This document shows positions 1 through 7,791 of a DNA stretch of 17,198 bases, piece by piece. The stretch is from an uncultured Clostridia bacterium (GTDB lineage Bacteria; Bacillota; Clostridia; Oscillospirales; Acutalibacteraceae). Each line of letters begins with the position of its first letter. Position 1 is the first letter of the stretch. A program made the position numbers and the translations under genes. A model generated the notes under the pieces. The model was given only the letters and a program-made list of their open reading frames with translations. It did no database searches and was not told the DNA's origin. The stretch covers positions 1-17,198 of the forward strand of contig CAMOTT010000027.1 in NCBI GenBank assembly GCA_946626015.1, in the 5' to 3' direction.

Positions 1-5
1 TGGAC

Positions 6-1715
6 ATGGTCAAATTTAAAAAGGATCTGACAAAGCTCATCATCCCCCTGATAAAGTCGATCCTCACAAGGAACAAGGATCATTTTATCGACAAGCTCGT
101 TGAGATCCTTAACGACAACCTTAAGGATCACTATTTCAACCCCGATGGCACAAGATGCAGAGACGTGGCCGTGGACGAATACTGGTACTCTCTGGAGGAG
201 TGCAAAAAGCACCCGGACAAGTCCTACAACTACGCCAAGGGTTATAATAAGGACGAAAACGGCAAGACCCTGCCCTCAACAAAGTACCCCACCCAGTATG
301 ACTTTATCGTCAGGCAGGTAAACATATCCGGCTTCTGCGAGAGATACGGCTATGACCACACCTACTACTTTGCATACAGCTCCTTCGGCGACACCTTCTC
401 CATAGCCGAAAGGCTCAACGAATACATTCAGATGGTCAAGGAGCAGACCGGCCACGACAAGGTCAGCATCGCCTTTGTAAGCCTTGGAGGCACCATTGCA
501 AACGTGTATCTTGCAAAATACTGCAACCCTGCTGATATTGACAGGATAGTCTTTGCCGCCGCCGCGGTGAACGGCTCCTCCCTGCTCAGCGATATAATGG
601 GCGCAAACTTCACCTTTACCAACAGCAAGGTTCTCTATTCGGACATATTGACCAGCCTCCTCTTCTTTGACGGCAACGCCAATATGTGGATCGGGCATCT
701 GGGCAATATTCTGCTGAGACTTATCCCCAACAAGGTGTTTTCCGATTGGGTCAACACCATGTTTGAGCGTGTGTGCAACGAGGCGCTGTCGAACCTTGTC
801 AGGAACTGCCCCTCCATGTGGGCCACCATGCCCTGCGAAAAATACCCGGAGCTTGCGGAAAAGCTCATCTCCGACGAGGCGCACAGGGCGCTTAAAGCAA
901 AGACAGACGCTTATTATAACATAGAAAAGAACGCCGGAAAGACCGTCCGCAGGCTCAGTGAAGAGGGCATGGAGATCTTCGTTGTCTGCGGATACAACCT
1001 GGGGCTGCCTGCATTTGCGGGCTCCTACGGCACAGGCCCGGACAATATTCTCAGCTCAGACAATATAATCGAAGCCGCCGCAGCCTCCTTCGGCGCCACC
1101 ATCGCTCCCTGCGATCAGACCCTGCCGGAGGACTATGTGCCCGCCATTGACGAGAGCTACATTTCCCCCTTCCGCGATGTGGACGCAGGCACCGCCGCTT
1201 TGCCGGACAGGACCTGGTTTGTTAGAAACCAGAGCCACAACAGGCTGCAATCCTCTATCAACGACATCATCACCATGTGCACAGAGATAGCCGTTGACCA
1301 CAACATCAAGGACGCCAAGGTAAACAACGGCGGCTACTCCCAGTTCAACAATTACAGAAACCTGCGTGTCATTCAGGACCTTCTGTATCAATACAACGTC
1401 CACGGCGAGGAACGCCTTGCGGCGGCAAATGCCACGCCGGAGCAGGTGGAAAAGCTCCGCAGCACAGTCGCAAGCGCGGCGGCTCTGCTCCCGAAGCTTG
1501 AATGGGATTACGACGAGGCCTATGAAATAGAAAAAGAGCTTTATACAATAATGTACAAGCTCAATCTCATGGATAATATGCAGGATCGTCAGGCTCCCGA
1601 GGTCAAATATGCCGTTGTTCCCCTTGCCAACGAGAAAACCAAGAAGCTCAGCGATCTTATTCTTGAGAATTACGGGGCAAGAGATTTTTACGGCAATCCG
1701 AAAACAGACGCATAA
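6..1715 (+). CDS. Large alpha/beta-hydrolase-fold protein (lipase/acyltransferase-like), possibly 5'-partial
   Basis: A 569-residue protein if it starts at the first ATG in the window. Only five bases lie upstream, so no ribosome binding site can be judged and the frame may begin outside the window. Residues 153-165 (core AFVSLGG) look like a beta-strand plus nucleophile elbow with S159 as candidate nucleophile; the usual G-H-S-x-G appears here as F-V-S-L-G-G. Near the end of the fold come an acidic stretch (D391, D393) and H411 in a WFVRNQSHNRL context, giving the order Ser-Asp-His expected of an alpha/beta hydrolase. Residues 440-569 form an extra, probably helical, tail. I see no clear signal peptide, so it may be cytoplasmic. 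The substrate is unknown; an esterase/lipase or LCAT-like role is inference from the fold order only. It overlaps the convergent HD gene by 59 nt at its 3' end. Confidence 0.7.
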   Translation: MVKFKKDLTKLIIPLIKSILTRNKDHFIDKLVEILNDNLKDHYFNPDGTRCRDVAVDEYWYSLEECKKHPDKSYNYAKGYNKDENGKTLPSTKYPTQYDFIVRQVNISGFCERYGYDHTYYFAYSSFGDTFSIAERLNEYIQMVKEQTGHDKVSIAFVSLGGTIANVYLAKYCNPADIDRIVFAAAAVNGSSLLSDIMGANFTFTNSKVLYSDILTSLLFFDGNANMWIGHLGNILLRLIPNKVFSDWVNTMFERVCNEALSNLVRNCPSMWATMPCEKYPELAEKLISDEAHRALKAKTDAYYNIEKNAGKTVRRLSEEGMEIFVVCGYNLGLPAFAGSYGTGPDNILSSDNIIEAAAASFGATIAPCDQTLPEDYVPAIDESYISPFRDVDAGTAALPDRTWFVRNQSHNRLQSSINDIITMCTEIAVDHNIKDAKVNNGGYSQFNNYRNLRVIQDLLYQYNVHGEERLAAANATPEQVEKLRSTVASAAALLPKLEWDYDEAYEIEKELYTIMYKLNLMDNMQDRQAPEVKYAVVPLANEKTKKLSDLILENYGARDFYGNPKTDA

Positions 1716-2226
1716 ATTCGTTCTCAAAATGGCTGAACGGATATTCAGCGGTATCTAAATCCATCACTATACGGGGCGGCGCTTCAAAGAGCGCCGCTCC
1801 GTTCAATTTTTTAAACTCATGGTAGAGCATACAGTCGTCAACGCTTTTTACAAGCTCCGTTTCCCCGTCTGTCAGATCGCCGATGCCAAATTTTTCAAAG
1901 ATCAGCTCCTGCATCTTTTCTTCAAAAAGGCAGTAATCTCTGAGCTGGCGTTTGACCGGCCTTGTTATATCGCTCAAATAGGCCTCGGAGGCGTCGTGGA
2001 GCAGGCAGGCCAGCTGCACCCTTTGGGAATAACCCCTGAGCTTTGCCTCAAGGCAGCAGTTGACGCTGTGCTGGGCTATGGAATAGAAGGATTTGAAATG
2101 CCCGTTTGCCCGGCACAGGTAGGCGAGGGCGTGGGCTATATCCTCGATAAGGATATCCGAAAGCTTTGGCTCGGTGGGGTTGAACTCCACCCCGTTTATG
2201 GTGGAGATATTGTTGCTGTTACGCAT
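1657..2226 (-). CDS. HD-domain phosphohydrolase (YfbR-like nucleotidase type)
   Basis: 189 residues. The HD metal-binding pattern is visible: H53 in a FYSIAQHSV context, H77-D78 in LACLLHDASEAYL, and D130/D131 in VDDCML. An N-terminal DIAHALAYLCRANGH block is typical of the small HD hydrolases found in bacteria and phages. Members of this group usually remove phosphate from (deoxy)nucleotides in the cytoplasm; the substrate here is not known. The ATG overlaps the stop of the upstream DUF2079 gene by 8 nt (ATGCGTAA), so translation is probably coupled. The last 59 nt of the gene are antisense to the 3' end of the plus-strand hydrolase, and no terminator lies between the two convergent genes. 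Confidence 0.85.
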   Translation of the reverse strand: MRNSNNISTINGVEFNPTEPKLSDILIEDIAHALAYLCRANGHFKSFYSIAQHSVNCCLEAKLRGYSQRVQLACLLHDASEAYLSDITRPVKRQLRDYCLFEEKMQELIFEKFGIGDLTDGETELVKSVDDCMLYHEFKKLNGAALFEAPPRIVMDLDTAEYPFSHFENEFMRLFSDCRKNLLPRNSQE

Positions 2227-4024
2227 TTGGCGCCGCCTCTTTTCTCATATAAACCTCGCAAAAGCCCGTTTTATCCGTGAGCACGTAATCGTCTCCCATA
2301 TAGTCGTAGAAAAGCTCCGGCTCATATCTGGTGTCAACAAGGGCATAGGTACTCTTTCTTGTGTTGGGGCCGTTATAGTTGGGGAAAATATACACGTTTT
2401 CGTAATTGTAAAGATGGGAGGCAATAAAAGTGTTGGAAAGTATCTCCGCGTCCTTGGGGATCTTTGCCAGCATATCGTCCACCTGTCTTGCGGTATCTAT
2501 ATCGACCTTATAGGATCTGTAATATGACGAGACGCGGGCCGGGGTAACCGACATGGCGAGCACCGTTGCCGCCGTCAAGCAGCAGGCCAGCACCGTCCGC
2601 CTTGTCTCCGGCTTAAACTCTATTACGGTTATCATCGCCGCGGCAATAATAAGCGCCGCCGAGCCGTAGGTGTACTGGAACTCGAAGTTGTACTGGTAAA
2701 CATAATTGGGCATAAGGTTTATTACCAGCATGGGCATAAGCAGCACGATGGTGCTGATTTTTTTATTGAAAAACGGCGTGAACATAACGGGCAGCAGCAT
2801 CCAGAGCATAAATTTGAGCTTTTCCTCAACAAAGACCTGACCGATAAGGTAGCCTATATTGCCGGCGCAGGTTTTTATCACCTGCGCAAAGCCCTTGTTC
2901 TCTGAACCGGGCGCCCAGTAATTCTCAAGCCTCGTGGTCATAACTCCATCGCCCAAAGCGTCCACCACCTTGACGGCGATCACAAAGTAAACAAGCGCCA
3001 GCGCGAACAGCAGCGCGCCCTTGAGTTTATCTTTCCTCGCGAGGATCATATAGAGGGCTACTGCAAAGACGTATATGGCCGCGTCCTCCTTGACGGAGAG
3101 GGTGAGCAGGGCAAAAACGAACAGCCCCGCGGTTTTGCCCTTGAGGCAAAAATATACCATCCAAAGTATCATAACGGAGAGGAACTTGTTCTCGTGAAAA
3201 TCGCAAAGGCAGCCGGAGGCCATCGAGGGCATGAGCAGGTAGATCATGGAAAACGCAAGGCTGCCCTTGGGGGAATAGCCTACAAGCTCTGCGATCTTGT
3301 ACACAGCGAATACGCCGGAGGCCACAGCCACAGCCTGAACCGCCAGAATAGTCTCCGGGCGGGGACATATCATATAAATGGGCAGCACCAGATAATAGAC
3401 AGGGGAAAAATGTACTCCGAAATGGGAAAGCACCTTGTTCCGCTCCACCGTTGTTATGGGCAGGCCGGTATGGCGCATATTCTCAAACATCTGGGCAAAG
3501 ATGCCGAAATCAAAGCTGGGAGCGCCGTAGATCTGATAGCGTATGATCGACGCCGAAGCTATGGCGGCGGAAAATACAGCAAAGAGAAACGCTGTCAGGC
3601 AAAGGCTCTTTCTTTTTGATAAAGCTACTTTGCCTACACCGAGCTTGTCCCCGTCAAACACCCATCTTATAACAAGACAGTCAACCAGTATCACGCCAAG
3701 GTTAAAAAGTATCTGCTTGGTGTAGACAGTTACCAGCATAACGGTAAAAAAAGCGGTCGCAACAGTCAGAAAAACCGGTATGACCGATTTCAGCCTTGTT
3801 ATAAACAAAACCGCCGCGAGGCCGGCAAGGGAGGCTAAGAAAGCAGCGCCAAAGCCCACGAGGTTTATTTCACTCAGCGACTCAGCATTGGCAAAAACCT
3901 TGCCAAAGGATATCAGGCTGAAACAGGAGGCTATAATAAAAGCCGCAGCCAAAGCGGCAACAAGGTTGCCGGACTGTTTTAAAATATCTGCGCATTCCGC
4001 AGCTCTCTTTTTAAATCCGTTCAA
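2219..4024 (-). CDS. DUF2079 family polytopic membrane protein
   Basis: 601 residues, mostly hydrophobic, with roughly a dozen predicted membrane segments from about residue 18 to 500 and a soluble C-terminal part of about 100 residues. The block around SFDFGIFAQMFENMRHTGLP, followed by HFGVHFSPVYYLVLPIY, matches the conserved signature I recall for DUF2079, a family thought to resemble GT-C glycosyltransferases; its substrate is not known. The start is a TTG at 4022-4024: in this frame a stop lies three codons upstream, and AAAGGA sits 10 nt before the TTG. An ATG in another frame at 4032-4034 opens only a 7-codon reading frame. The gene follows the S41 gene after a terminator-like hairpin and is coupled to the downstream HD gene. 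Confidence 0.8.
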   Translation of the reverse strand: MNGFKKRAAECADILKQSGNLVAALAAAFIIASCFSLISFGKVFANAESLSEINLVGFGAAFLASLAGLAAVLFITRLKSVIPVFLTVATAFFTVMLVTVYTKQILFNLGVILVDCLVIRWVFDGDKLGVGKVALSKRKSLCLTAFLFAVFSAAIASASIIRYQIYGAPSFDFGIFAQMFENMRHTGLPITTVERNKVLSHFGVHFSPVYYLVLPIYMICPRPETILAVQAVAVASGVFAVYKIAELVGYSPKGSLAFSMIYLLMPSMASGCLCDFHENKFLSVMILWMVYFCLKGKTAGLFVFALLTLSVKEDAAIYVFAVALYMILARKDKLKGALLFALALVYFVIAVKVVDALGDGVMTTRLENYWAPGSENKGFAQVIKTCAGNIGYLIGQVFVEEKLKFMLWMLLPVMFTPFFNKKISTIVLLMPMLVINLMPNYVYQYNFEFQYTYGSAALIIAAAMITVIEFKPETRRTVLACCLTAATVLAMSVTPARVSSYYRSYKVDIDTARQVDDMLAKIPKDAEILSNTFIASHLYNYENVYIFPNYNGPNTRKSTYALVDTRYEPELFYDYMGDDYVLTDKTGFCEVYMRKEAAPNA

Positions 4025-4084
4025 ACGCGCTCATTCCTTTCGGGAGAAGCTCGGGGACTTTGACCCCCGGCGCACTAATACAAT

Positions 4085-4111
4085 GGAGGCTACTCAAACC
4101 GGGTAGCCTCC
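4085..4111 (-). terminator. Hairpin terminator after the S41 gene
   Basis: A perfect 9-bp inverted repeat, GGAGGCTAC at 4085-4093 and GTAGCCTCC at 4103-4111, with a 9-nt loop. It lies 21 nt beyond the stop of the S41 gene in the direction of minus-strand transcription. The sequence after it on the minus strand (ATTGTATTAG) is only moderately T-rich, so termination may be partial and allow some read-through into the DUF2079 gene. Confidence 0.6.
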
Positions 4112-4131
4112 TGATTTTATTATGTTCTTGA

Positions 4132-5349
4132 CTACTTTTCGGGGTTAGCCTTGTTTGCAAGCAGTGTGATGGCAGCCTGAAGCTGTTCATCCTCCTCCCT
4201 GCTTGTTATCTCCGATCTGTTCTTTGAGAGCAGGACTTCGTGATCGGGAACAAGACCCGTTTCTCCGTAGGTCTCCGTGCGATAGGGCTTAATTTTTGCC
4301 ACTGTGAGCACCACCGCGCTGCCGTCGTCAAGCTCGAACACCTTTTGGTAAGTGTCGTTGCCCTTTGTGGTCTCGCCCACAAGCTCCGCCAGGTCAAAAT
4401 CCCGGAGGTCGCAGGCAAAGAGCTCCGCTCCGCCCGAGGTCTCTCCGTCCACCAGCACAACCATGGGCACTGTCACGCTCTCGGTATCCGAGGTGGCGAT
4501 AACTTCCTTGCCGCCGCCCTTTGCCTCCGAGAACACCGCCGTTGCCAGGGCGCCGTTTTCGATGCTCGCCACAGGAACTATAACGTCCAAAACGTCGCAG
4601 GCGCACTCAATGGTGCCGTCCGTCGTTCCTCTCACGTCCAGCACAAAGGATACCGCTCCCCCTTCGGAAAGATCGTTTATGGTGTTCTTCAACTGGGTGG
4701 CCGTGTTCTTATAAAACGCAGAGATCTTGATGTAACCCACGTTTCCTATAAGCTCGCCGGAAATGGATTGGGAGCTGTAGCCTATCATAACATTGGTGGT
4801 CTTTTTGACGTCATTGTGCAAATATGTCAGCTTTACCGTGGTGAGCTTTTGACCCAGAAGCACTCCGGAAAGCCTTTCGTAGGTAAGCTCGGTGACAGCC
4901 TCATCGTCAATGGCAATTATATAATCGTCCTTCTGCAAACCGCTTGAATCCGCCGTTGAACCTTTGTAGACGTCCGTGATGTGCATATACCCCGTCTCGC
5001 TGTCAAGCTCCGTGGCAATACCTATGCCGGAGGTCTTGCCTGACATCTTTGTTTTGTACTCGGAATACTCCCTTGCGGTAAGGTAAAAGCTGAACTCGTC
5101 GCCCAGCCCCTCCACGTAGCCCGCCGCAGTCTTGGCGTTGACGGATTCGGGAGAGATGGCGCCGTAATATTCAACGGCCACCTTGTCCGCAAGCTCGGAC
5201 ATTATTTTGTTTGTATCTGTTCGTCCGGACAGATTTGAAACAAGCTTGTTGTAAGTGTGCTGAGCGATGGACATGGTCACGGCAAAGGTTATGGTTATGC
5301 ACGCCACGGCTATGGAGATCGCCAGCCCTACGGAAATTTTTTTGTTCAT
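4132..5349 (-). CDS. S41 (C-terminal processing) peptidase homologue with PDZ domain, catalytic dyad apparently lost
   Basis: 405 residues. Residues 7-28 form a membrane anchor or uncleaved signal. A PDZ domain spans about 105-185 (GIGIAT, then ADSSGLQKDDYIIAIDD). The S41 core covers about 200-370. CtpA/CtpB enzymes use Ser in a T/S-A-S-A-S/A-E block and Lys 25 residues later in G-E-T-x-F-G-K-G. Here the blocks read ETSGGAELFA and GETTKGNDTYQ. Aligning AELF and GETT puts G306 and N331 at the Ser and Lys positions, exactly 25 apart. The nearest candidates, S305 and K329, are shifted by one and two residues. The usual NPGG after LDVRG reads TTDG. Q335 is kept. This is probably a non-catalytic or altered scaffold. 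It is the last gene of the FtsEX-M23 group. The start is supported by GAGG upstream of the ATG. Confidence 0.85.
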   Translation of the reverse strand: MNKKISVGLAISIAVACITITFAVTMSIAQHTYNKLVSNLSGRTDTNKIMSELADKVAVEYYGAISPESVNAKTAAGYVEGLGDEFSFYLTAREYSEYKTKMSGKTSGIGIATELDSETGYMHITDVYKGSTADSSGLQKDDYIIAIDDEAVTELTYERLSGVLLGQKLTTVKLTYLHNDVKKTTNVMIGYSSQSISGELIGNVGYIKISAFYKNTATQLKNTINDLSEGGAVSFVLDVRGTTDGTIECACDVLDVIVPVASIENGALATAVFSEAKGGGKEVIATSDTESVTVPMVVLVDGETSGGAELFACDLRDFDLAELVGETTKGNDTYQKVFELDDGSAVVLTVAKIKPYRTETYGETGLVPDHEVLLSKNRSEITSREEDEQLQAAITLLANKANPEK

Positions 5350-5414
5350 TAAGGATTTTCCTCTGTAAAATTATTGGGTAAAACCGATTAAATCGACCCG
5401 ATCTGACCGGCGAC

Positions 5415-6896
5415 TTACGGCATGGAAACATAATTTAAGGGGTTGACCGTCTTGACTTTTTTGCCGTCGCTGATCTTTATGCCGAAATGCAGGTGCGACC
5501 CCGTGACCTTACCCGTATGACCTATAAGGGCGATCCGGGTGCCTTTATCCACAAACTGCCCCTCTTTGACAAGCAGCTTTTGACAGTGGTAGTAAACCGT
5601 TGTGACGCCGCCGCCGTGGTCAAGGATGATATAGTTGCCCTGCAGTGAATGACCGTAACCGGTTTTGATGACCTTGCCGTTCTGAGCCGCGACGATATCC
5701 TTGCCCTCACTGCCGCCCCTAACGCAGATATCTATAGCGTTGTGGAACGTTTTTTGACCTGTATTGAAGGGATCATAGTAGGTGTACCCGACGGAAATAT
5801 AGCAGTTCTTGTAAGGAACGGGCCACTTCATATTATTAAGGGGCTTGCTTACATATTTGCCGCTGGACTTGACATCTTTCTCGTCAGAGTCGTTTTCATT
5901 TTCGTTATCTTTATCCTTCTCGTCCGACTTGTCGTTGGTTGAGGAACCTCTTTCAAGGACTATCCTGTCCATTTCCGCCTCAACGCGCTTCAATTCCTCC
6001 AGATAATCAGAGATGATCTTCTTGTACTCTTCGCTGTCCTTGTCCATCTCGTTGATCAGCTTTTGTGACTCGGCGCGCTTTGCAGAGACCTGGGCCTGCT
6101 TGCTCTCCAGCAGCTCCTCGCTGGACTTGGCATCTGATTTCTTTGCCGAAAGAGAGTCCTTCTCGCTTGAAAGCTGGCTTATCTTGCTGTTAAGTTCTTT
6201 TTTGGATTCATTGCAGCGTGTGTTGAGCTCGCCCAGCTCCTCAAGATCATCCTCAAGTCCGTCGATCAGCTTCATGTCGTAATCGGCAACACGCTTTACC
6301 ATCTCCGCGTTGTTGAGGAAGGTGCTGAAATCCTTTGAGGAAAGGAGGATTTGAAGATTTGAAACATTGCCCGTCACATACGCCGCCCTGAGCCTCTTTT
6401 TGAGCATCTCGTAACGGTCGTTTATGTTGTTCTTGGTGACAACTATGTCGTAGTTTATCTGATTTATCTCTTTGTCCAGCTCGTCAATATCGCCGTCGAG
6501 CTTGTTGATGTTGCTTGTGATCTTGCTTATGGAATTGTCCAGCACTGAGATCCTCTCGCCGACGATGCTTATCTGGCTGTTAAGATCCGATATCTCCGAG
6601 TTCAGCTTTTTGTATTTTGATTCCTCCGCCGCCTTGGAGTTCTCTACCTGATCCAGTTTTTTCTCGTTCTGGCTTATCTTCCTTTCAATACTGTCGTATT
6701 TTTTCTGAAGATCCTTTAACGCCTGATCGTCCGCGGAGGATGATGTGGTGGTCTCCTGAGTGTTTGTTGCCTTTGTTGCCGCTTTTGTTCCGGAGGGATC
6801 ATCCGCAACGGCATAGACCGACAGCATTGATAAACACAGGACAAGAGCCATCACCGTGCGTGAAAAACGGTTAAATCTGTTCTTCAATGACATCAT
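5415..6896 (-). CDS. Secreted coiled-coil M23 (LytM) peptidoglycan endopeptidase, CwlO/EnvC-like FtsEX partner
   Basis: 493 residues. Signal peptide at residues 1-31 (hydrophobic core TVMALVLCLSMLSVYA). Long coiled coil at about 50-315, rich in K/E/S/L heptads. Acidic low-complexity linker at about 320-350. C-terminal M23 domain at about 360-493. Zinc and catalytic residues are all present: H385-x-x-x-D389, H437 (YYH), and H468-x-H470 (HLHF). Unlike E. coli EnvC, which has lost its zinc ligands and only activates amidases, this protein should itself cut peptide cross-links. The coiled coil is the expected contact for the FtsX outer loop. The ATG pair at 6891-6896 is preceded by AAAGGAG at 6904-6910, inside the end of ftsX, giving a 26-nt overlap with ftsX. 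Confidence 0.92.
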   Translation of the reverse strand: MMSLKNRFNRFSRTVMALVLCLSMLSVYAVADDPSGTKAATKATNTQETTTSSSADDQALKDLQKKYDSIERKISQNEKKLDQVENSKAAEESKYKKLNSEISDLNSQISIVGERISVLDNSISKITSNINKLDGDIDELDKEINQINYDIVVTKNNINDRYEMLKKRLRAAYVTGNVSNLQILLSSKDFSTFLNNAEMVKRVADYDMKLIDGLEDDLEELGELNTRCNESKKELNSKISQLSSEKDSLSAKKSDAKSSEELLESKQAQVSAKRAESQKLINEMDKDSEEYKKIISDYLEELKRVEAEMDRIVLERGSSTNDKSDEKDKDNENENDSDEKDVKSSGKYVSKPLNNMKWPVPYKNCYISVGYTYYDPFNTGQKTFHNAIDICVRGGSEGKDIVAAQNGKVIKTGYGHSLQGNYIILDHGGGVTTVYYHCQKLLVKEGQFVDKGTRIALIGHTGKVTGSHLHFGIKISDGKKVKTVNPLNYVSMP

Positions 6897-7791
6897 AACT
6901 CTGCTCCTTTAAATATCTGCCCACTGACAGGAAGCTGCCAAGGCCGCCGATGACCATACCGCCGGCAAGGAAGGATCCCAGCATGTTCCAGGCAAAACTG
7001 AAGAAATCAACAGGTGAAAAATGTATGCGGTTGAGCATATCCGCAAGCGCCCTGTCCGCGAGAACATAAGCCCCCCAGACTATAAGGAACCCCAATATGC
7101 CCGAGATCATACCTATGACCATGCCCTCTATCATAAAGGGCCAGCGGATAAAGCTGCGGGTCGCGCCCACGCTCTTCATAATGCTGATCTCCAAACGTCT
7201 GCTGAATATAGTGATCCTTATCGTGTTTGAAATGATGAAAAGGGACATCAGCAAAAACGCCGCTATAATGCCGAGGCTTATGTAATAGATAGTCGTGCGG
7301 ATCGAATACAGCTGTTCCGCGAATTCCCTGTTCTCTCTTATCGCATCGATATTGTCAAGTTTTTTGATCTGCTCGAGAGTCTCGTTGAATTTTTCGAGAT
7401 TTTCAACCGTGATCTGAAATGACTGTGGAAACGGATTTTCATCCAGCCCCGCCCACAATTCCTCTGAATAATCCGACTGCTCCTTCTGCTGCTGAAGCGC
7501 CTCCTCCTTGCTTACCGAAACCACGGATTTGATGTTGCTCAGCGCGCGGATATCCTTGTCCAGAGCATCGATCTGCTCCTGAGTTGCCTCAACGGGCATA
7601 TAAACTATTATCACGTTCTTGTCGCCTATGCTGTCCGCGATGCTCTGCATATTGGTGAGCACTATAAAAGCCAGACCGACTATTATCATGCAGAACATGA
7701 GCACGGAGATCGAGGCAATGCTCATAAGCTTGTTTACCTTTACGTTGCGAAGGCCCTCTTTTGTGAGGTACGATAAATTTGCGCCTTTCAT
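6871..7791 (-). CDS. ftsX: Cell-division protein FtsX
   Basis: 306 residues, the usual length. N-terminal cytoplasmic segment, first membrane helix at about 23-45 (SISVLMFCMIIVGLAFIVL), a large extracytoplasmic domain at about 46-165, then three more helices at about 168-195, 220-245 and 270-292. The motif RRLEISIMKSVGAT after helix 2 is the conserved coupling region that contacts the ATPase. FtsX forms the membrane part of the FtsEX complex, which transmits ATP hydrolysis to a peptidoglycan hydrolase outside the membrane. The start codon overlaps the ftsE stop by 4 nt (ATGA), and the hydrolase gene overlaps the ftsX end by 26 nt, so the three genes form one tightly coupled unit. Confidence 0.96.
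   Translation of the reverse strand: MKGANLSYLTKEGLRNVKVNKLMSIASISVLMFCMIIVGLAFIVLTNMQSIADSIGDKNVIIVYMPVEATQEQIDALDKDIRALSNIKSVVSVSKEEALQQQKEQSDYSEELWAGLDENPFPQSFQITVENLEKFNETLEQIKKLDNIDAIRENREFAEQLYSIRTTIYYISLGIIAAFLLMSLFIISNTIRITIFSRRLEISIMKSVGATRSFIRWPFMIEGMVIGMISGILGFLIVWGAYVLADRALADMLNRIHFSPVDFFSFAWNMLGSFLAGGMVIGGLGSFLSVGRYLKEQSYDVIEEQI

Noticed and set aside
276..884. 202-codon open frame on the minus strand inside the plus-strand hydrolase gene
   Set aside because: It is antisense to a gene with clear fold motifs, has a low-complexity Gly/Val-rich translation and no ribosome binding site.
1056..1727. 223-codon minus-strand open frame over the hydrolase 3' end
   Set aside because: It is antisense to the hydrolase and partly overlaps the HD gene in another frame; the Val/Gly/Ile-rich translation has no motifs.
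4052..4069. Small hairpin (CGGGG/CCCCG) in the leader of the DUF2079 gene
   Set aside because: Short stem without a T tract; no riboswitch or attenuator pattern recognised.
4240..4947. 235-codon plus-strand open frame inside the S41 gene
   Set aside because: Antisense of a well-supported S41/PDZ gene; His/Arg-rich translation without family features.
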